A DNA stretch of 64,000 bases from Trichopria drosophilae. Taxonomy: Eukaryota > Arthropoda > Insecta > Hymenoptera > Diapriidae. A program made the position numbers and the translations under genes. The notes below the pieces were generated by a model. The model worked only from the letters and a program-made list of their open reading frames with translations, ran no database searches and was not told where the DNA came from. The stretch's first letter is position 1. Each line of letters starts with the position of its first letter. The stretch is from NCBI GenBank assembly GCA_030407085.1, contig CM059585.1, positions 1,063,001 through 1,127,000 of the forward strand, read 5' to 3'. This document shows, one piece after another, positions 24,194 through 36,192 of this stretch.

Positions 24194-24402
24194 TAAACTG
24201 AAAAAAAATTGTATATTCAAGTAAATACTTATTTGAATAGTAGCAAGTAAATATTTACTTGAATTAAGAAAATGTTTTCTTATATTTAGGAAATATTAGT
24301 AAATCTTATTTCACTTAAGAAAAGATTTTCTTAAGTCAAGTAAATATTTACTTGCAACTATTCAATAAATATTTACTTGAATATAAAATTTTTTTTTCAG
24401 TA
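24194..24402. mobile_element. Foldback MITE inserted in an ATATCATATG-rich tract
   Basis: ACTGAAAAAAAATTGTATAT then TCAAGTAAATA on the left is mirrored by TTGAATATAAAATTTTTTTT then CAGT on the right, with arms of about 65 bp containing CAAGTAAATATTTACTTG. TA lies outside both tips, and the surrounding sequence (CATATGATATATCATA) resumes after the element. Confidence 0.8.
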
Positions 24403-24500
24403 TATGACATATCATATGATATATCATATGACATGTCATGACATTTGAATTGTCACATAGTATATCATGTGCATGTCATATGTTATATAAAACTTAAGAT

Positions 24501-24800
24501 CTTGTGTCGAGGGAGATTTTCCTATCGAAACAAAATTTTAGTGCAAAAACCTTCTTGCGATGGTAGTTTTACCAACGAAACAAGATTATATACTTAAAAC
24601 CTTGTGTCAAAGGAGATTTTCCTATTGAAACAAGAGCTCAGTCCAAAAACTTTCTTTAGATGGTAGTTTTACCAACGAAACAAGATTTTAAACTTGAAAT
24701 CTTGTGTCGTGGAGATTTTCCAGTCGAAACAAGATTTTAGTCCAAAAACCTTCATCCGGTGAGAGTTTTAATATGGAAATATGATTTTAGGTATAAAACC
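24501..24800 (+). repeat. 50-bp tandem repeat organised as 100-bp dimers
   Basis: CTTGTGTCRARGGAGATTTTC recurs at 24501, 24601 and 24701. The intervening half-units (TGGTAGTTTTACCAACGAAA at about 24560 and 24661) are related to it through GAAACAAGATTTTA. About six 50-bp monomers, alternating A/B type; the last is diverged. Confidence 0.8.
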
Positions 24801-24947
24801 TTTGCGAGAGTAAACCTTTTAGAGTATGATATATCATATCTGAAGCTAGTTTTTACAAGTTTCTATAGGATCAAAACATATCCAGACATATGGTTGTAGA
24901 CAAATTTAAAGCAAGAATTACATTTTTGGTCTTGCATACCTTCTTGC

Positions 24948-25790
24948 TTACATATCCAAAAAGTCCTAGTCGGCGTTGAATTTCTTATTATTTTATTTTA
25001 CACTTTTATATAAGATAACTTCAACCAATCGGTTGGAAATAAATTCCTTGAAGTTTGTTATAGTAACAAGTATCAAAATATATCGTTTAAGAATAATATA
25101 CGTCATGAATTACATTTTTGGTTCTAGCGTTAAACCAGTTACTTTTTATCAATTCCGTTCGAAGAGAGCATTCGCTTTACTAATTAATGAAATTTATTTC
25201 TGGTAGTTTACCACAAATATGGTTTTAAAATGTGTGTTTTAATATGAATGGTTTGTATGTGATCACTGCACAGTACAATTTTAACTATTTGCTTACTTGT
25301 GCAAAAAGTGGAGTCGGCGTTCAATTTTTTATTATTTTGTTTCGAGGTTTTGAAGATGATAAATTCATTGTAAATGATTACAACGCTGTCATATTTCATT
25401 GTATTGCTTACATATACAAAATGTACCAGTCGGCGTTGAATTTCTTATTATTTTGTTTTACATTTTTATATCACTTCAACCAATCGGTAGGAAACAAATT
25501 CCTTCAAGTTTGTGATCGCAAAAAGTATCCAGTAGGTACATTGTTTTAAAATAATTTATGTCAAGAATTACAGTTTTGGTCTTAGCGTCGAACCAATTAT
25601 TTTTTATCAATAACATTCGCAGGCAGCATTCACTTTAATAATTTATGAGATTTATTTTTGATAGTTGACCAGAAATATAGTTTTAAAATGTGTGTTTAAA
25701 TACAAATTGAGTGTAAATGATTACTAAGCTGTCGTATTGAACTTTTTGTTTACATGCGCAAGTAGTAAGTTTCGGCGTTGAATTTCTTAT
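24948..25790 (+). repeat. Tandem duplication, period about 457 bp
   Basis: GCTTACATATCCAAAAAGTC then AGTCGGCGTTGAATTTCTTA at 24948 recurs at 25405 (GCTTACATATACAAAATG). A related sub-unit, GCAAAAAGTGGAGTCGGCG near 25300, recurs near 25750. Blocks such as CAACCAATCGGTWGGAAA and TTTTAAAATGTGTGTTT keep their order in both units. No protein function is apparent in the frames that cross it. Confidence 0.75.
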
Positions 25791-26090
25791 ATTTTCCAAA
25801 TGAAAAATTGTGACCATATGAATCACTCGACTCAACTGATTTCAACCGCATACGAAACACGTTGGAGCAAAACAACCCGATTGTTCAGGCCACTCTCCTA
25901 CTACGTGTTCGGATGTATGCGCGCTTCCTATGGGAGAGCCCCCCACCAATTTAGGAGAGCGTCCAAACGAATTTCGTCTGGCAATGATCCGAAAATTCGT
26001 TTCGTAGGACGTCGTTTTTTCAGAGCTCACTCGGCCAAATTCGTACCGGAGCCGAACGACCCCACTTTCCGTGTAGAAGACAAGTATTAA

Positions 26091-26343
26091 TACAGTAAGA
26101 TCTCCTTTGATGGAATGGGTCGGTTCTCGGCTCAACCTCTTAATGGGCCGCGTGAGGGATGGTATCGTTCCCCTTCTACTGCGGCGTTTGCCGCTGCTAG
26201 TGTACTACGCACATGTGCGATGTTACATATACACATGAGTGGGGGTCGGGGAGGCACCCGTTCGCCCAAAAAAAGAACGGCATATGGCCGCTCAACAGAA
26301 TGATCCCTTAAAGAGAAAGCCCATCAAGGGAGATCTTACTGTA
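26091..26343. mobile_element. MITE with TACAGTAAGATCTCC ends
   Basis: Left TACAGTAAGATCTCCTTTGA then TGG. Right, inverted, TACAGTAAGATCTCCCTTGA then TGG. TIR about 23 bp with one difference, TA at both edges. Interior is GC-rich with no coding content. Tip again of the CAGTA type. Confidence 0.85.
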
Positions 26344-26930
26344 GTGTCTTTTCGCTAGCGACAAAATTTGATTTCCAACTGATTATCACAAAAGATTTGC
26401 CCTTGAAGGTAAATTTAAGAAATTTGAAAATTTAGGGTAAGTAATTCAGAGAAGAGAATATTTTATCAACTTTGTTTATCTACTATCTTCACAAAATATT
26501 ATTTCTAAAGGTATATTCTAAAGGTAAGAAAAGTTATTAGATTAAAGGTAATAACGTGTAAGTCTAATCCCAGGAATGCATTTAAGCTAATGAAATTCAG
26601 GTTATAATCGCTTATATGAGATAACATGAATATTTCCCGAACCATCAGTTTACGTACTGTATTAGTAATCTTTCATGATGATCCTCAATATACGTATAAA
26701 ATCCAGGCCTGGCGTATTTTCCAACGTAAAGAACTGAACTGAACAAAAAATCGAATATTCCGAATTATAAAAAATTGATTATTTCTAAGACTTGGGCTAA
26801 AACTAATAGCTGAAATGAAAACTAAAATTAAAAATAGAGGACAGGAAAAAACGGAAAAAAAGTGGTTGTAAAAAATTTACTGAAATTTACGTGTTTAAAA
26901 ATAAAATATAAAATATAAATTACAGTAGTC

Positions 26931-27145
26931 TCCATCCTAAGTTATACTGTCGGTTCTTAAATGGCGGACGATTCTCCAAAGTTATAGCCCCTCACTATCC
27001 CCACTTTCGTATATCTTTGTTTATATCCGTGCAATGGGTGCTTCTGTGTGTGACTGTAGCGAAGTGAGTGTGGTTAAGCGACACAATGTGCTGGGGGTGA
27101 AGAGGAAACAAGTGATATAACTTTGGAAAAGGCAAATTATATATT
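26931..27145 (+). mobile_element. Partial CAGTAGTCTCC-type MITE
   Basis: Starts TACAGTAGTCTCCATCCTAA then GTTATA. A matching inverted phrase, ATAACTTTGGA, appears near 27118-27128, but the final tip is absent, so the right end looks truncated. Contains GGCGGACGATTCTCCAAAG. Confidence 0.5.
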
Positions 27146-27473
27146 ATAAAATTATACCGATATTTGGGGGTCCAATCATATTTAGGTCGAAGTGGCTTCG
27201 ATAGATATATTACAACAATATAGTGGTTCTTATACGTACGAAAATTGAAAATGATTTACAATTATGACCTATATTAATAAATAATACTAGTAAAACACTT
27301 ACTTCATGTATCTAACGGATATCTTTTAGATATCTATAAGACATCTTTTAGATATATCGAAATAGTTATTTTCGTATCAAGGGTGTAAAATAACTTATGC
27401 ACCCGTAAGTTATTACCGCACCCAAGGGGCTGGCAAAGATTCAGTTGTTTCAGTGTGGAACGTCGGGTTGAAA

Positions 27474-27859
27474 CGTCGAAATTTGAGCAGAAACTATAGG
27501 ATAATTTTTTTTTGCCGAGGTGACCAAATTCAGTACTTCGTTAGACAATAGTCATTCACATTTTAAAACGGTTTGACGGCAATATCGTTGGCTTTAGGAA
27601 GAAAATGCATACAACCTTTTTTGTAGAGAATTTAATGCTCTATTTCTTTTTGGTTGGAAATATTTTTTAATAAAATTTGTATTTTTACAAAATAAATGGG
27701 AAGACCTGCGAAGAAACATATTTGGGGCTCATGTTCTTTAGTGATGGACACAACTTTTTTTATTGTTGATTTGGGCCCCGTAGGGTCTAAAACATCGATA
27801 TTTAATGAAAAACTATAGGGTAATTTTTATGCCCGAGGTGACCAAATTCAATACTTCGT
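27474..27859 (+). repeat. Direct duplication of a 68-bp segment, 318 bp apart
   Basis: AACTATAGGRTAATTTTT, then GAGGTGACCAAATTCARTAC and TTCGT, occur at 27491-27541 and 27809-27859, preceded in both by AAACRTCGA. The sequence between is unique. Confidence 0.7.
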
Positions 27860-28747
27860 CCAGACCAAAGGTCTGGGTCGAAGCAATAAAGCTGAAATTT
27901 CACTGTAAGTGAATTTATAATTTATCAGAGTTGGACAGAGGTAAATGATGTTTTATTAGGAATAATTAAATTTGTATTTGTGTAAAATGAAACCCAGAAC
28001 AAAAAGTGTTTAAAATAAAAATATGCGCTTTGAAGCAGATTATATTAAGTTCAGTAATATTTAAAAATTGATGCCCATAATATCTTTCGTTGCATACAAG
28101 CTTGAAATATGTATATAATATGATTGACACTTGTGGGTTGCCAACCTTAAGCGTTTTTGCTGATAATTCGTTGAAAATTAACATATCTGGACATAAATAC
28201 ACTATCTGAAATGTTAGTCTGCAGGTTGAAAATATAAAAAGCGAAGTACATATTTGTTAGTTACGATACTTGATGTCGATCAGCGCCACCTACATAATTT
28301 GGCATATTCTTTGTCATGTAGTTAGTGCCCCTTGCTTTTTATTTATCAAACTCCGAAACAATATTCTAAAAAACATATTTTTAAAATGGACATTTAGCAA
28401 ACGCGTTTTTAATCATAGTTTTTGGTACTATGTTAATCAAACTGACGTGGATTTGTTGAATAAATAATAAAGTCATTAATATTTCGGATAGAGATGAAGC
28501 CTTCATCAAATATGTTATTCACGGAAAAAAAAGTTTGTGCTCCATACAAAGCATTTATTTACCATATTAAAATAAAATTTCCACATGTATAGAACCATAA
28601 TCTTATAGAATCCGGCATTCACAAAATTATTCAGACATTATTAAATTAACGGTTTATAACGTAAATTCCTATCTTATCGGCGGACCAGTCCATAAGCCCC
28701 ATAGTATTAAAATAAATAAATGTCCTTTATTTATTCACTAACAAAAT

Positions 28748-29177
28748 TCAAAGAAGGGAAGAGAATACACATACAATGGGCATTAACTCATATTCATCTT
28801 TTCGTAATCCATAGTATTCAACTAATTGTCTTTCTGCTTTGATCAGATAACTGTGTTTAATTTTGAAGCATTCATAGCCATTCCATTTAGCCATGTTTAA
28901 AAAACTTTGTTAATGAATTATTTTGTGCTTCCGCTGAGCTTTTATAATGTAGCGCATGAACTTTGTAAACAATCTTTAGCTCCGTCTGTCTAACAGTTCG
29001 AATTAAAAGACAGCTTTGCTTTGTCGAGGTGTAAAATGGTTGTGAGAATTTATCATCGTTGGACCACGTTGGAGGTTTTTCCGGGCATGATGTAATTACA
29101 TTCACAATTTTTTTTAATACTATTAAAGGAAACACGTTCCCAACTTGACCGCACAGAATTCTATTTTTTTCATCCAA
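28748..29177 (-). pseudogene. Possible degenerate mobile-element coding remnant
   Basis: Two overlapping minus-strand frames follow one another: 29177-28887 (96 codons) and 28894-28748 (48 codons, MAKWNGYECFKIKHSYLIKA start, ending IVCVFSSLL). A small frame change near 28890 would join them. An AATAAATAAA run follows at 28726-28733. The 3' flank motif TTTTGTTAGTGAATAAATA is nearly repeated (TTTTGTTAGCGAATAAATA) on the minus strand at about 32190-32210, which suggests a shared repeat family. I do not recognise the protein. Composition looks more protein-like than other frames here, but this could be chance. Confidence 0.3.
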
Positions 29178-31190
29178 AAGAATTTCTTTTTCAACATTAA
29201 ATATTACTAGTCCACTGTATTCAACATTCTCATTTCACCGCATTTGTTGGATGTAATAATGACAAAAAAAAATAAAAACGAAATACATTTTAAACTTAAT
29301 CTTGTGACATAAACCAGATTGAAAATTATTATTGGTATCACTAATATTATACGAAAATTAATACCGACATCATAGGGTCCCGGCAGCACTACCTCCGAGA
29401 TACTGACCTAGAGCTACAGAAATATAACACTATATTTAGGTCAAAATAAATTTATTTAATTCTTAGTTTTTTATATGGTTAATCGCATTTTTATGCATTT
29501 TAGCATATTTTGTAATTTCCTAACGTTTCCAATAAATTAATAAATGTAAGATAAGAAAAAAAAGTTTCCCCGGAGGGTTCCAACCGAACCATTCACTATA
29601 ACTATTCTGCCACATTAACATAAAGTTACTTATGTCGCTGTAAATGTAAAAAATTATTATGGAAGCAGGATCACAATGTAAAGACTGGTGCGAGATGTGG
29701 GAGAAATTACACTTTTTACTTAATTATTATTTTTCAACTGAAAATGAATTTTCCATACACCAAATAATACTTTTCAACTATTAATTTGTATTTCCTTTAT
29801 TTTTTTGGTGTTACTGTATAATTTCTGTTCATTTTTTATTACGAATGTGCATTATGCAAGAGTTTAAAGATATTCGAGTGAAGATATTTGACTCCAGAGT
29901 GTCATCAGGGGCATGTTCAAGACAAGATAAACAAATCGACAAGAACCTATAACGACACTACCGTGGGATAAATGGAAGAAATGAAAAACGATACTGGAAA
30001 AAGAGGGCGAGTGTGAAAAGGATGTCGTGATTGGTAGGAGAATGCAATGGGGAAAGGGGGGAAGAGCCACTGAACGAAGATGGCCGACTCAAGCGGTTAT
30101 ATACCAACCTGCCATCGAATGATATAAATCCGTAATATAAACGAAGTAATAAAAGCTGAGGAACGACTACACGTATATTACGTATGGCGAACCAGCACGG
30201 CTATTTTTTTAGTTTACGGTACTCTCTTAATTTCCGCGTCTGTGATTTTTACAAGCGAGCGGTAGAGCACACTGAACGTTATCGACTGGATTTTACACGT
30301 CGTCATTTCGAATAAGCTGGTCTTCTGCCTATATAGGATACTTGCGAAGGAATCAGTAGCATATAAAACTTCTTTCGTGTAATCCGATCAAATAATTTCG
30401 AACGAGATTTTATGAAAGCTCATTCGTTAACCAGAATAGCACACGAATCTCGTTTGGAAATTTCTATTGTGGTATTCCCAAAAGTACACCAGAAAAATAT
30501 AACTCACAGAATTTGTAATGAAATGGAACTATTCTCCTTTGACTTAATACATTTCGAAAATTCTTTGAGAATTTCTAAACTATTTCCTGAGAAATGTACG
30601 ACGAAATTGTGGAAGTAAATTGAGGAATTTTACTGGAACTTACCTTATGTCAAGCAATGTTTCAAAATAAATATGGAGGACTTGCAAAACTCAATATGAA
30701 AATAATCTGTAAAACAACATTCAGAAAGTTAGAATTTAGGTACTGATGGAACAAAAATTTAACATGAAGTTCGACATTTCTCTTGAACGAATTTCCGTTC
30801 TTTCAGATTGGTTTGAAAAATATGAAAATATAAATTTACATAATCCAAGCGAATTTATTTAATAAGGTATTAAATATTGGAAAGCAATTTTCTTAATTTT
30901 TCTCTATTTTTTTTTTTTTTTTTTGATGAAGTATATTAATGAACAATATTTCGCCCGTGTTCCATCCGATAATATTTTTCAATACTATGGGAGTGGACCT
31001 CGATAATTTGCACCCGAATTTCACTGTAGGGCGCAAAATCGAGTTCTACTCCCGGAGTGTTAAAAAATAACATAAAGAATACATTTATTTCGATGTCACA
31101 GATTTTGGTCGTGAGTTTCTTTTGGTCCCTATGTTATGAGATAAGGCTTTACCTATATTCATATTTCATTTCGGGGAGCTCGCAGCATTT
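29178..31190. other. Non-coding stretch with a less AT-rich block
   Basis: 29880-30420 is less AT-rich and includes AAGATGGCCGAC (YY1/Pho-like) at about 30079 and a possible TATA region near 30330. A T20-like run lies near 30910. Around 30990-31050, GGGAGTGGACCTCGATAATT faces an inverted AATCGAGTTCTACTCCC. No gene recognised. Confidence 0.35.
30325..30395 (+). promoter_or_regulatory. Possible core promoter (TATA-like)
   Basis: CTATATAGG at 30329-30337 lies 25 bp upstream of the A in ATCAGTAG (30355), an initiator-like match. A second TATAAAA follows at 30362. No credible coding sequence starts downstream; the 68-codon frame at 30412-30618 has no motif. In AT-rich DNA such matches are common. 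Confidence 0.2.
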
Positions 31191-31199
31191 CAAAAACCC

Positions 31200-31870
31200 T
31201 TCAAAATGATAAAAAATAAACGTTTCTTTCATAAGCTTTTTTTTTTCTAAAATTGTGAATATTTAAAAAACGCAATTTTTTTTTAAATCGAAAATTATTA
31301 TACTGAATTGGTATGATAAAGTCCTACATTTCTAAAAAGTTTCATATAGTTCTTTATAATATAGGAATTAATGGAGTAATTAAAAATATCAAAATTTTGT
31401 CACTGTTTTGTCATTTTCAACCGTTTACTCGTGTAGCTTTATGATTCTTTGTTAATTAAAGAAGAGCTCCGTACATAATTTTACTATAAATCAACGTTAT
31501 TTCTTAATGTTAATAATTTTTTTTCTATTTCCGATTTAAACGACTCGTACGCATCGTATTATATCGAAAAACTTAACTTTGCATACTGGTTGCATAATAC
31601 ATTATTACGAACCCGATGAATAGGTACTTGTTAAATTAAAAAACAATCACAAAACTACTCGAGTAAGCGCATGAAAGTGACAAAATAGTAAGCATTACAT
31701 TTTGATACTTTTTATATCTTTAAAAAAAACTAATATAAAGAACTACCGAAAAATTTCCTCAAATATCGATCTTATGGTACCAATTCAGTATAACAATTTT
31801 AAATTTAAAAAAAATGATGTATTCGAAATATTCACATTTTTTTAAAGAACTTATTCAATATGGTATGGTA
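31200..31870. repeat. Old imperfect palindrome (foldback), arms about 240 bp
   Basis: The left arm (about 31225-31470) and right arm (about 31625-31860) are inverted relatives at roughly 75% by eye. Paired landmarks: TATACTGAATTGGTA (31300 and, inverted, 31780), AGTTCTTTATA (31349 and 31737), TTTTGTCA and TTTACTCGTGTAG. The spacer is about 155 bp. No coding content. Confidence 0.75.
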
Positions 31871-34625
31871 GTAAAATTTTCAAGAAAAATTTTCTTCGTA
31901 CATAATAAAAAAGCAAGACATGAAAAATAAATGTTTTGCTATTTTAATAATGCGTATACTCAAAATTCCGCGTTTCCGAAAATGAAAACCAAATAACATC
32001 GACATTAAGTTTCCAGTAATAATGAATATATTAAAAATTGTAAATATTATATAATTTGCGTTGTACATTTCGCTCTATGATACTTTTGTGCATATATAAG
32101 ACAAAATGTTATTTATTGACATCAGATATGTAAATAAACAAAACTATTATGGAAAGATTAGTTGTTATGCATTTTATATAATAATAATATGTATTTATTC
32201 GCTAACAAAATACTATACACAATTCCTGACCATATACAATGCTGAAAGCCGAGCCACAGCCTAAAAGAGCTGTTTTACAGACCGACGAGCAAAATTTTCA
32301 GTTTCTTTCAGTAAATCTAGTTTTCAATCTGATTTTCAGTAAATTTTAATATTGTTTGTGTTTATAAAAGTCCTGAAAAAGATAGAGAAATCTTCGATAT
32401 TGAAGGTAAGTTTTGAGTGCAATTATTTGGTTTCAATCGTGTGAAAACAGTAATTTCAGTTTATTACGTTAATAATTTCCATCGCGTGCAAAATACGAAA
32501 ATTAATTATCTAGCAAGAAATACGTTCATGCGTATTTACTTTGCAAAAGAAGAAAAGCAATGGCAAATACATTGTTCTATTGTAATAATAATAGAACTTC
32601 ATGCTTACGCGTAATATAATAATCAATTTTCAATAAGGAAACTAATTTCCACAACTAATCTAATTTTCGGAAATTACCAATAAACTCCAATGAAGAAATT
32701 TAATTCGGAAACAAGATACCTGAAATCACTGTCAAGTTTGAAGTTATTCGAAAATCAAATAGTTTATTAATAGCCGTAAGTCTAGTTCAATTTAGAGAAT
32801 TATTAGTTACAATTATACATAACAGTATTGTTTACAACTGTCAAATTTAATTACATTTTCCTCGGTTCAATCTAGATATCTTGCAGCTGATTTATATTGA
32901 GTGTAGTTTGAATATTGGCATATTTTATAGACAGTGATTGTTGCATGTTTCTTAACATTATTGTAAAATTATTATTTCCATGTAATAATAAGAGGTATAT
33001 AATATCATGGAACCTACACCAACATTTACGGAAACTACACCAAAAACAAAGATAATTCCACATCGCAGAATATGTTTCGATATTAATCGAGAGACAATGT
33101 CCAAGTGTAATGGGTGGCTTCACTTTTTTAAAATTTTTTTTCTTGCTGGTTTAAAAAAGTGATTGAATAATTACAAAAATTGTTTAAATAAATAATTTGG
33201 TTTCTTATTAATAATTAAGTAAGTTTTAAACAATTTTGTATCTGACAAATTAAATGCTCCGAAAATTTGATTAAAAATATGAATATGAAATAATAAACAA
33301 AAAATGTACGTGTACAGAAGAACCGTATTTTTGAATTGTACAAGTTTCTACTTAGGAATGTTGCATAATTCTGTATTTTGCTTATATTAGGTTTGTTGTC
33401 TGTAGTACGTTTATATTTCGCAAAGCGGAACTCATTTCACTTGTCAATTATTTGTTCAGTTGTATCCACCCCATGTTTTATGCCTTGAGACACAATTTCC
33501 CTGCACTTCGACCCCTCGATTGACAAAAACAAACGTACGAGGGAGGAAAACAAAGCCATCAAAAAGCCTTCGCAAAACAGACGGGACGATTTTATGGAAC
33601 GTTAAATCACTCGTTTTGTGCCTTTTTCACGTGATTTAAAATAAGAATATTGTTTGCTGTGGCACAGGTTATTTGAAAGTTAAACTACTTTGTAATTACT
33701 TATATTTATCATAATACTATATAATTTTTACTTTTTGCTGTTTACTGTCGATTGCAAATTTTATTGATTTATAGTTACCATTGTTATCTTAAATTTAGTA
33801 ATTGGAAGTATAAAGGGTTCATCGAATGATGAATTTGTGAACTTGCAGTGAAATAACATTGTATTTTTATTATTCAGCCTGTCATGTAGTCTACTCTCTT
33901 TTTTAAAATTAGGATATTAACTGTATACCAAACGTAAAAAATAAAAAAAATGCGGTTACCCATGTATATCTTCTAGAGGATGATATACCCTTCCGTCTAC
34001 CGCTTTTCAGCACACCAGAGAATATGTCCATATGACATGGAAATCCGTGCGTTATATTATTACAAGACTTTTCATGTATGGCATTTTAAGTTTTTTCCTG
34101 ACTTGAAGAGTCAGGAGGTAAATATATGTGTGCAGGCCCTACAGTTTAAAGTGGGTTCCTAACCGCTATTAATCTTCCTAAAAACTATTGTTGGTTCCAA
34201 AATACAAATTAAAACAAAAGGTTTGCTGATGTCAAAATTTTTGCCAGTTTATCTAGTTTCTAAATGGTATAGCCGGGTAAGTGTGCAAAAATTGCCCCCG
34301 CACGAATCCAGCCCATATTAGCAATTTTAATTGCTAACCATGTGAATACAAAATCCTGTAAATATTAGCCCTCAATGCATCTTATTTTGGCATATATGGA
34401 GCTGGAAAAAATCGAAAAACGCGTTTTTCTCGAAAACCACTGGACCGATTTTAATAAGCTTGAAATATATTATAAATATCAATAAGAGAATTTGATTTTT
34501 AATTTTTTTTTCATAACCCATTTGAAAAAATTGGTTTTGAAATTTTCAAAGGGACGTGATACTTAGATATTTGTAATCATTGACTATTTTTAGGACTTTG
34601 TTGTGTATTTTAACTGTTGGTCCTC
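31871..34625. other. AT-rich stretch, no gene recognised
   Basis: 32872-33123 has an 83-codon minus frame without motif. The 34300-34560 segment contains GAAAAACGCGTTTTTCTCGA and AACCACTGGACCGATTTT, phrases typical of mobile-element flanks, directly downstream (minus sense) of the reverse transcriptase remnant. Confidence 0.35.
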
Positions 34626-35165
34626 TTACGAGGTGTGGTACATTAATACTTCACATTTTGTTGTTGCTAGGTGTAGTTTGTTGATTGTAGCCCATTTTTC
34701 TACTATTCCCATTGCTATTTTGGCTTTAGCTTCCAGATCTAACTTACTTCTGCCTTCGATCAGTATGACCTGATCGTCGGCATATGCAATTGTCTTTATG
34801 TTTCTTTCTGATAGGGCTTTTAGGTTCGGGTCGAACAACAGGTTCCAAAGTGTCGGTCCAAGAACCGATCCCTGTGGGCATCCTTTATTTACAACCTTTT
34901 CGACCTGGTTTGAGTTGTTCTGCAAGATGACTTTTCGTTTGCTGAGATAACTTTGCAAAATCCTGTACAGTTCGCCTGGGCAGTTGAGTTTTTTGAGCTG
35001 ATTCAATACTGCTGGCCGCCAGACATTATCAAAAGCTTTCTGAATATTGACGAAAATTGCCATTGTGTATTTTGTAATTGTTTGTCTAAAATCGCATATT
35101 GCATCTTCTGTGGATCTATTTCTTCTGAAGCCGTACTGAGAGTTACTCAGAACTGGCTTGAATAT
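34626..35165 (-). pseudogene. Non-LTR retrotransposon reverse transcriptase fragment (R1/I-like)
   Basis: The frame spans 35348-34626, but homology starts only near residue 64. Seen in order: SNSQYGFRRNRSTEDAI (fingers/palm entry), motif A FVNIQKAFDNVW (residues 99-110), motif B GCPQGSVLGPTLWNLLFDPN (156-175) and motif C YADD (189-192). The reverse transcriptase would copy the element's RNA at a chromosomal nick. The catalytic Asp of motif A is replaced by Asn (N101), while the AFD and both motif C Asp remain. The first 60 residues do not match, and no endonuclease, thumb or RNase H follows, so this is a 5'- and 3'-truncated dead copy. GCPQGSVLGPTLWN favours R1/I-group elements. Clade not certain. 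Confidence 0.85.
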
Positions 35166-36192
35166 ACCAAATGTAACTATTGGATGAAAGAAACATTTAA
35201 TTTTATATCTAAACCGATTTGGTTCAGATATAGTTTGATTATGTAAATAAAACAAGTTAGGATGGTGGGATGATAACCAAATTGGTTCGGTTGGGCCAAT
35301 ATAAACACAGATTATTCTGTATGATCGAAAATGGAGAATAATCACCAATACGAACTCTTAATATGTCGGACATCTATTCGCTAAATGAACATAAAATAGT
35401 ATGTATATTTTAAGGGTATAATTCATAACCTACAAATGTTTCAAATGTTAGAATACCGATATAATTAAAGAAGAATGGAAACTAAAAAATGCAAAATATA
35501 AATACCTCGCATTTGTGTCATTACTTTACGATGGAAGAGAACAGTATACGAAATCAACCAATAGATCTAGCATTTTCACGCTGTTGTGATATACACGTGA
35601 GATAAATTTGAAAACCAAGCGACGAAGCAAGACGTATTGGTCTTTAAACTTTATGGGATAATTGCTTTTAAAACTGCTGAGTTATTCTGAAAAATGGTGT
35701 TTAATTACAGGTACTGTCAAACGTTACGCCGTTTTTTCCTGACGTACTTCAGGTTTATGAGAGGATAAATTTAAAATTCGTGTAATGCCACTTCACGAGA
35801 GGATATTATGCTAGATTTTCATCTGTTGAGAATAAAATTTTAGATGCATTAAAAAATCATGTTAGAATGACGTGTCCTAATTACTACTCCAGTCTCTCGG
35901 AATCAAAGTCGATTTTGAATTAATTTTCTGACTGACATCAAGGGTAAAAATTATAGTATATTATATAACGGATGAAAAATATGACGTAATGGAAAGAAAA
36001 ATATTATAAATTCATGTAAAATTGGAAAAAACAGTTATAATAAACATTTGAATAGTAGAAACGTGAAATGAATTCCTTTTAAGAGACAAGTATTGTCAAA
36101 TCTCGGTTTATTTTAAAGCTATTTTACTCATTTTTTATGAAGACACGACAAATTTCATCGAAGTCTGTACAGAATCGGTTAAGAATTCGTAC
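35166..36192. other. AT-rich stretch, nothing recognised
   Basis: A run of short inverted phrases (AACCGATTTGGTTCAGATAT near 35213 and AACCAAATTGGTTCGGTTGG near 35276) is the only structure noticed. Confidence 0.35.

Larger units (their letters stand above)
23831..26075. mobile_element. Candidate 2.2-kb element with ACACGGAAA ends and GC-rich terminal hairpins
   Basis: Begins TACACGGAAAAAATTT and ends CACTTTCCGTGTA. The first and last 200-250 bp are GC-rich and each contains a strong hairpin (23914-23965 and 25960-26011) with related stems (GACGTCC and AATTTTCGGA). The interior is AT-rich and carries a foldback element, a 50-bp tandem repeat and a 457-bp duplication. The two ends match well only at the tips and hairpin motifs, so two separate smaller elements remain possible. 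Confidence 0.4.

Noticed and set aside
25800..26135. Overlapping 96- and 97-codon frames on opposite strands
   Set aside because: Both run through the GC-rich end and hairpin of the ACACGGAAA-tipped element. Opposite-strand overlap of this kind comes from composition.
30900..30925. T20-like run as a poly(A) tail of a minus-strand retrocopy
   Set aside because: No recognisable retrocopy or target duplication next to it; low-complexity runs are common here.
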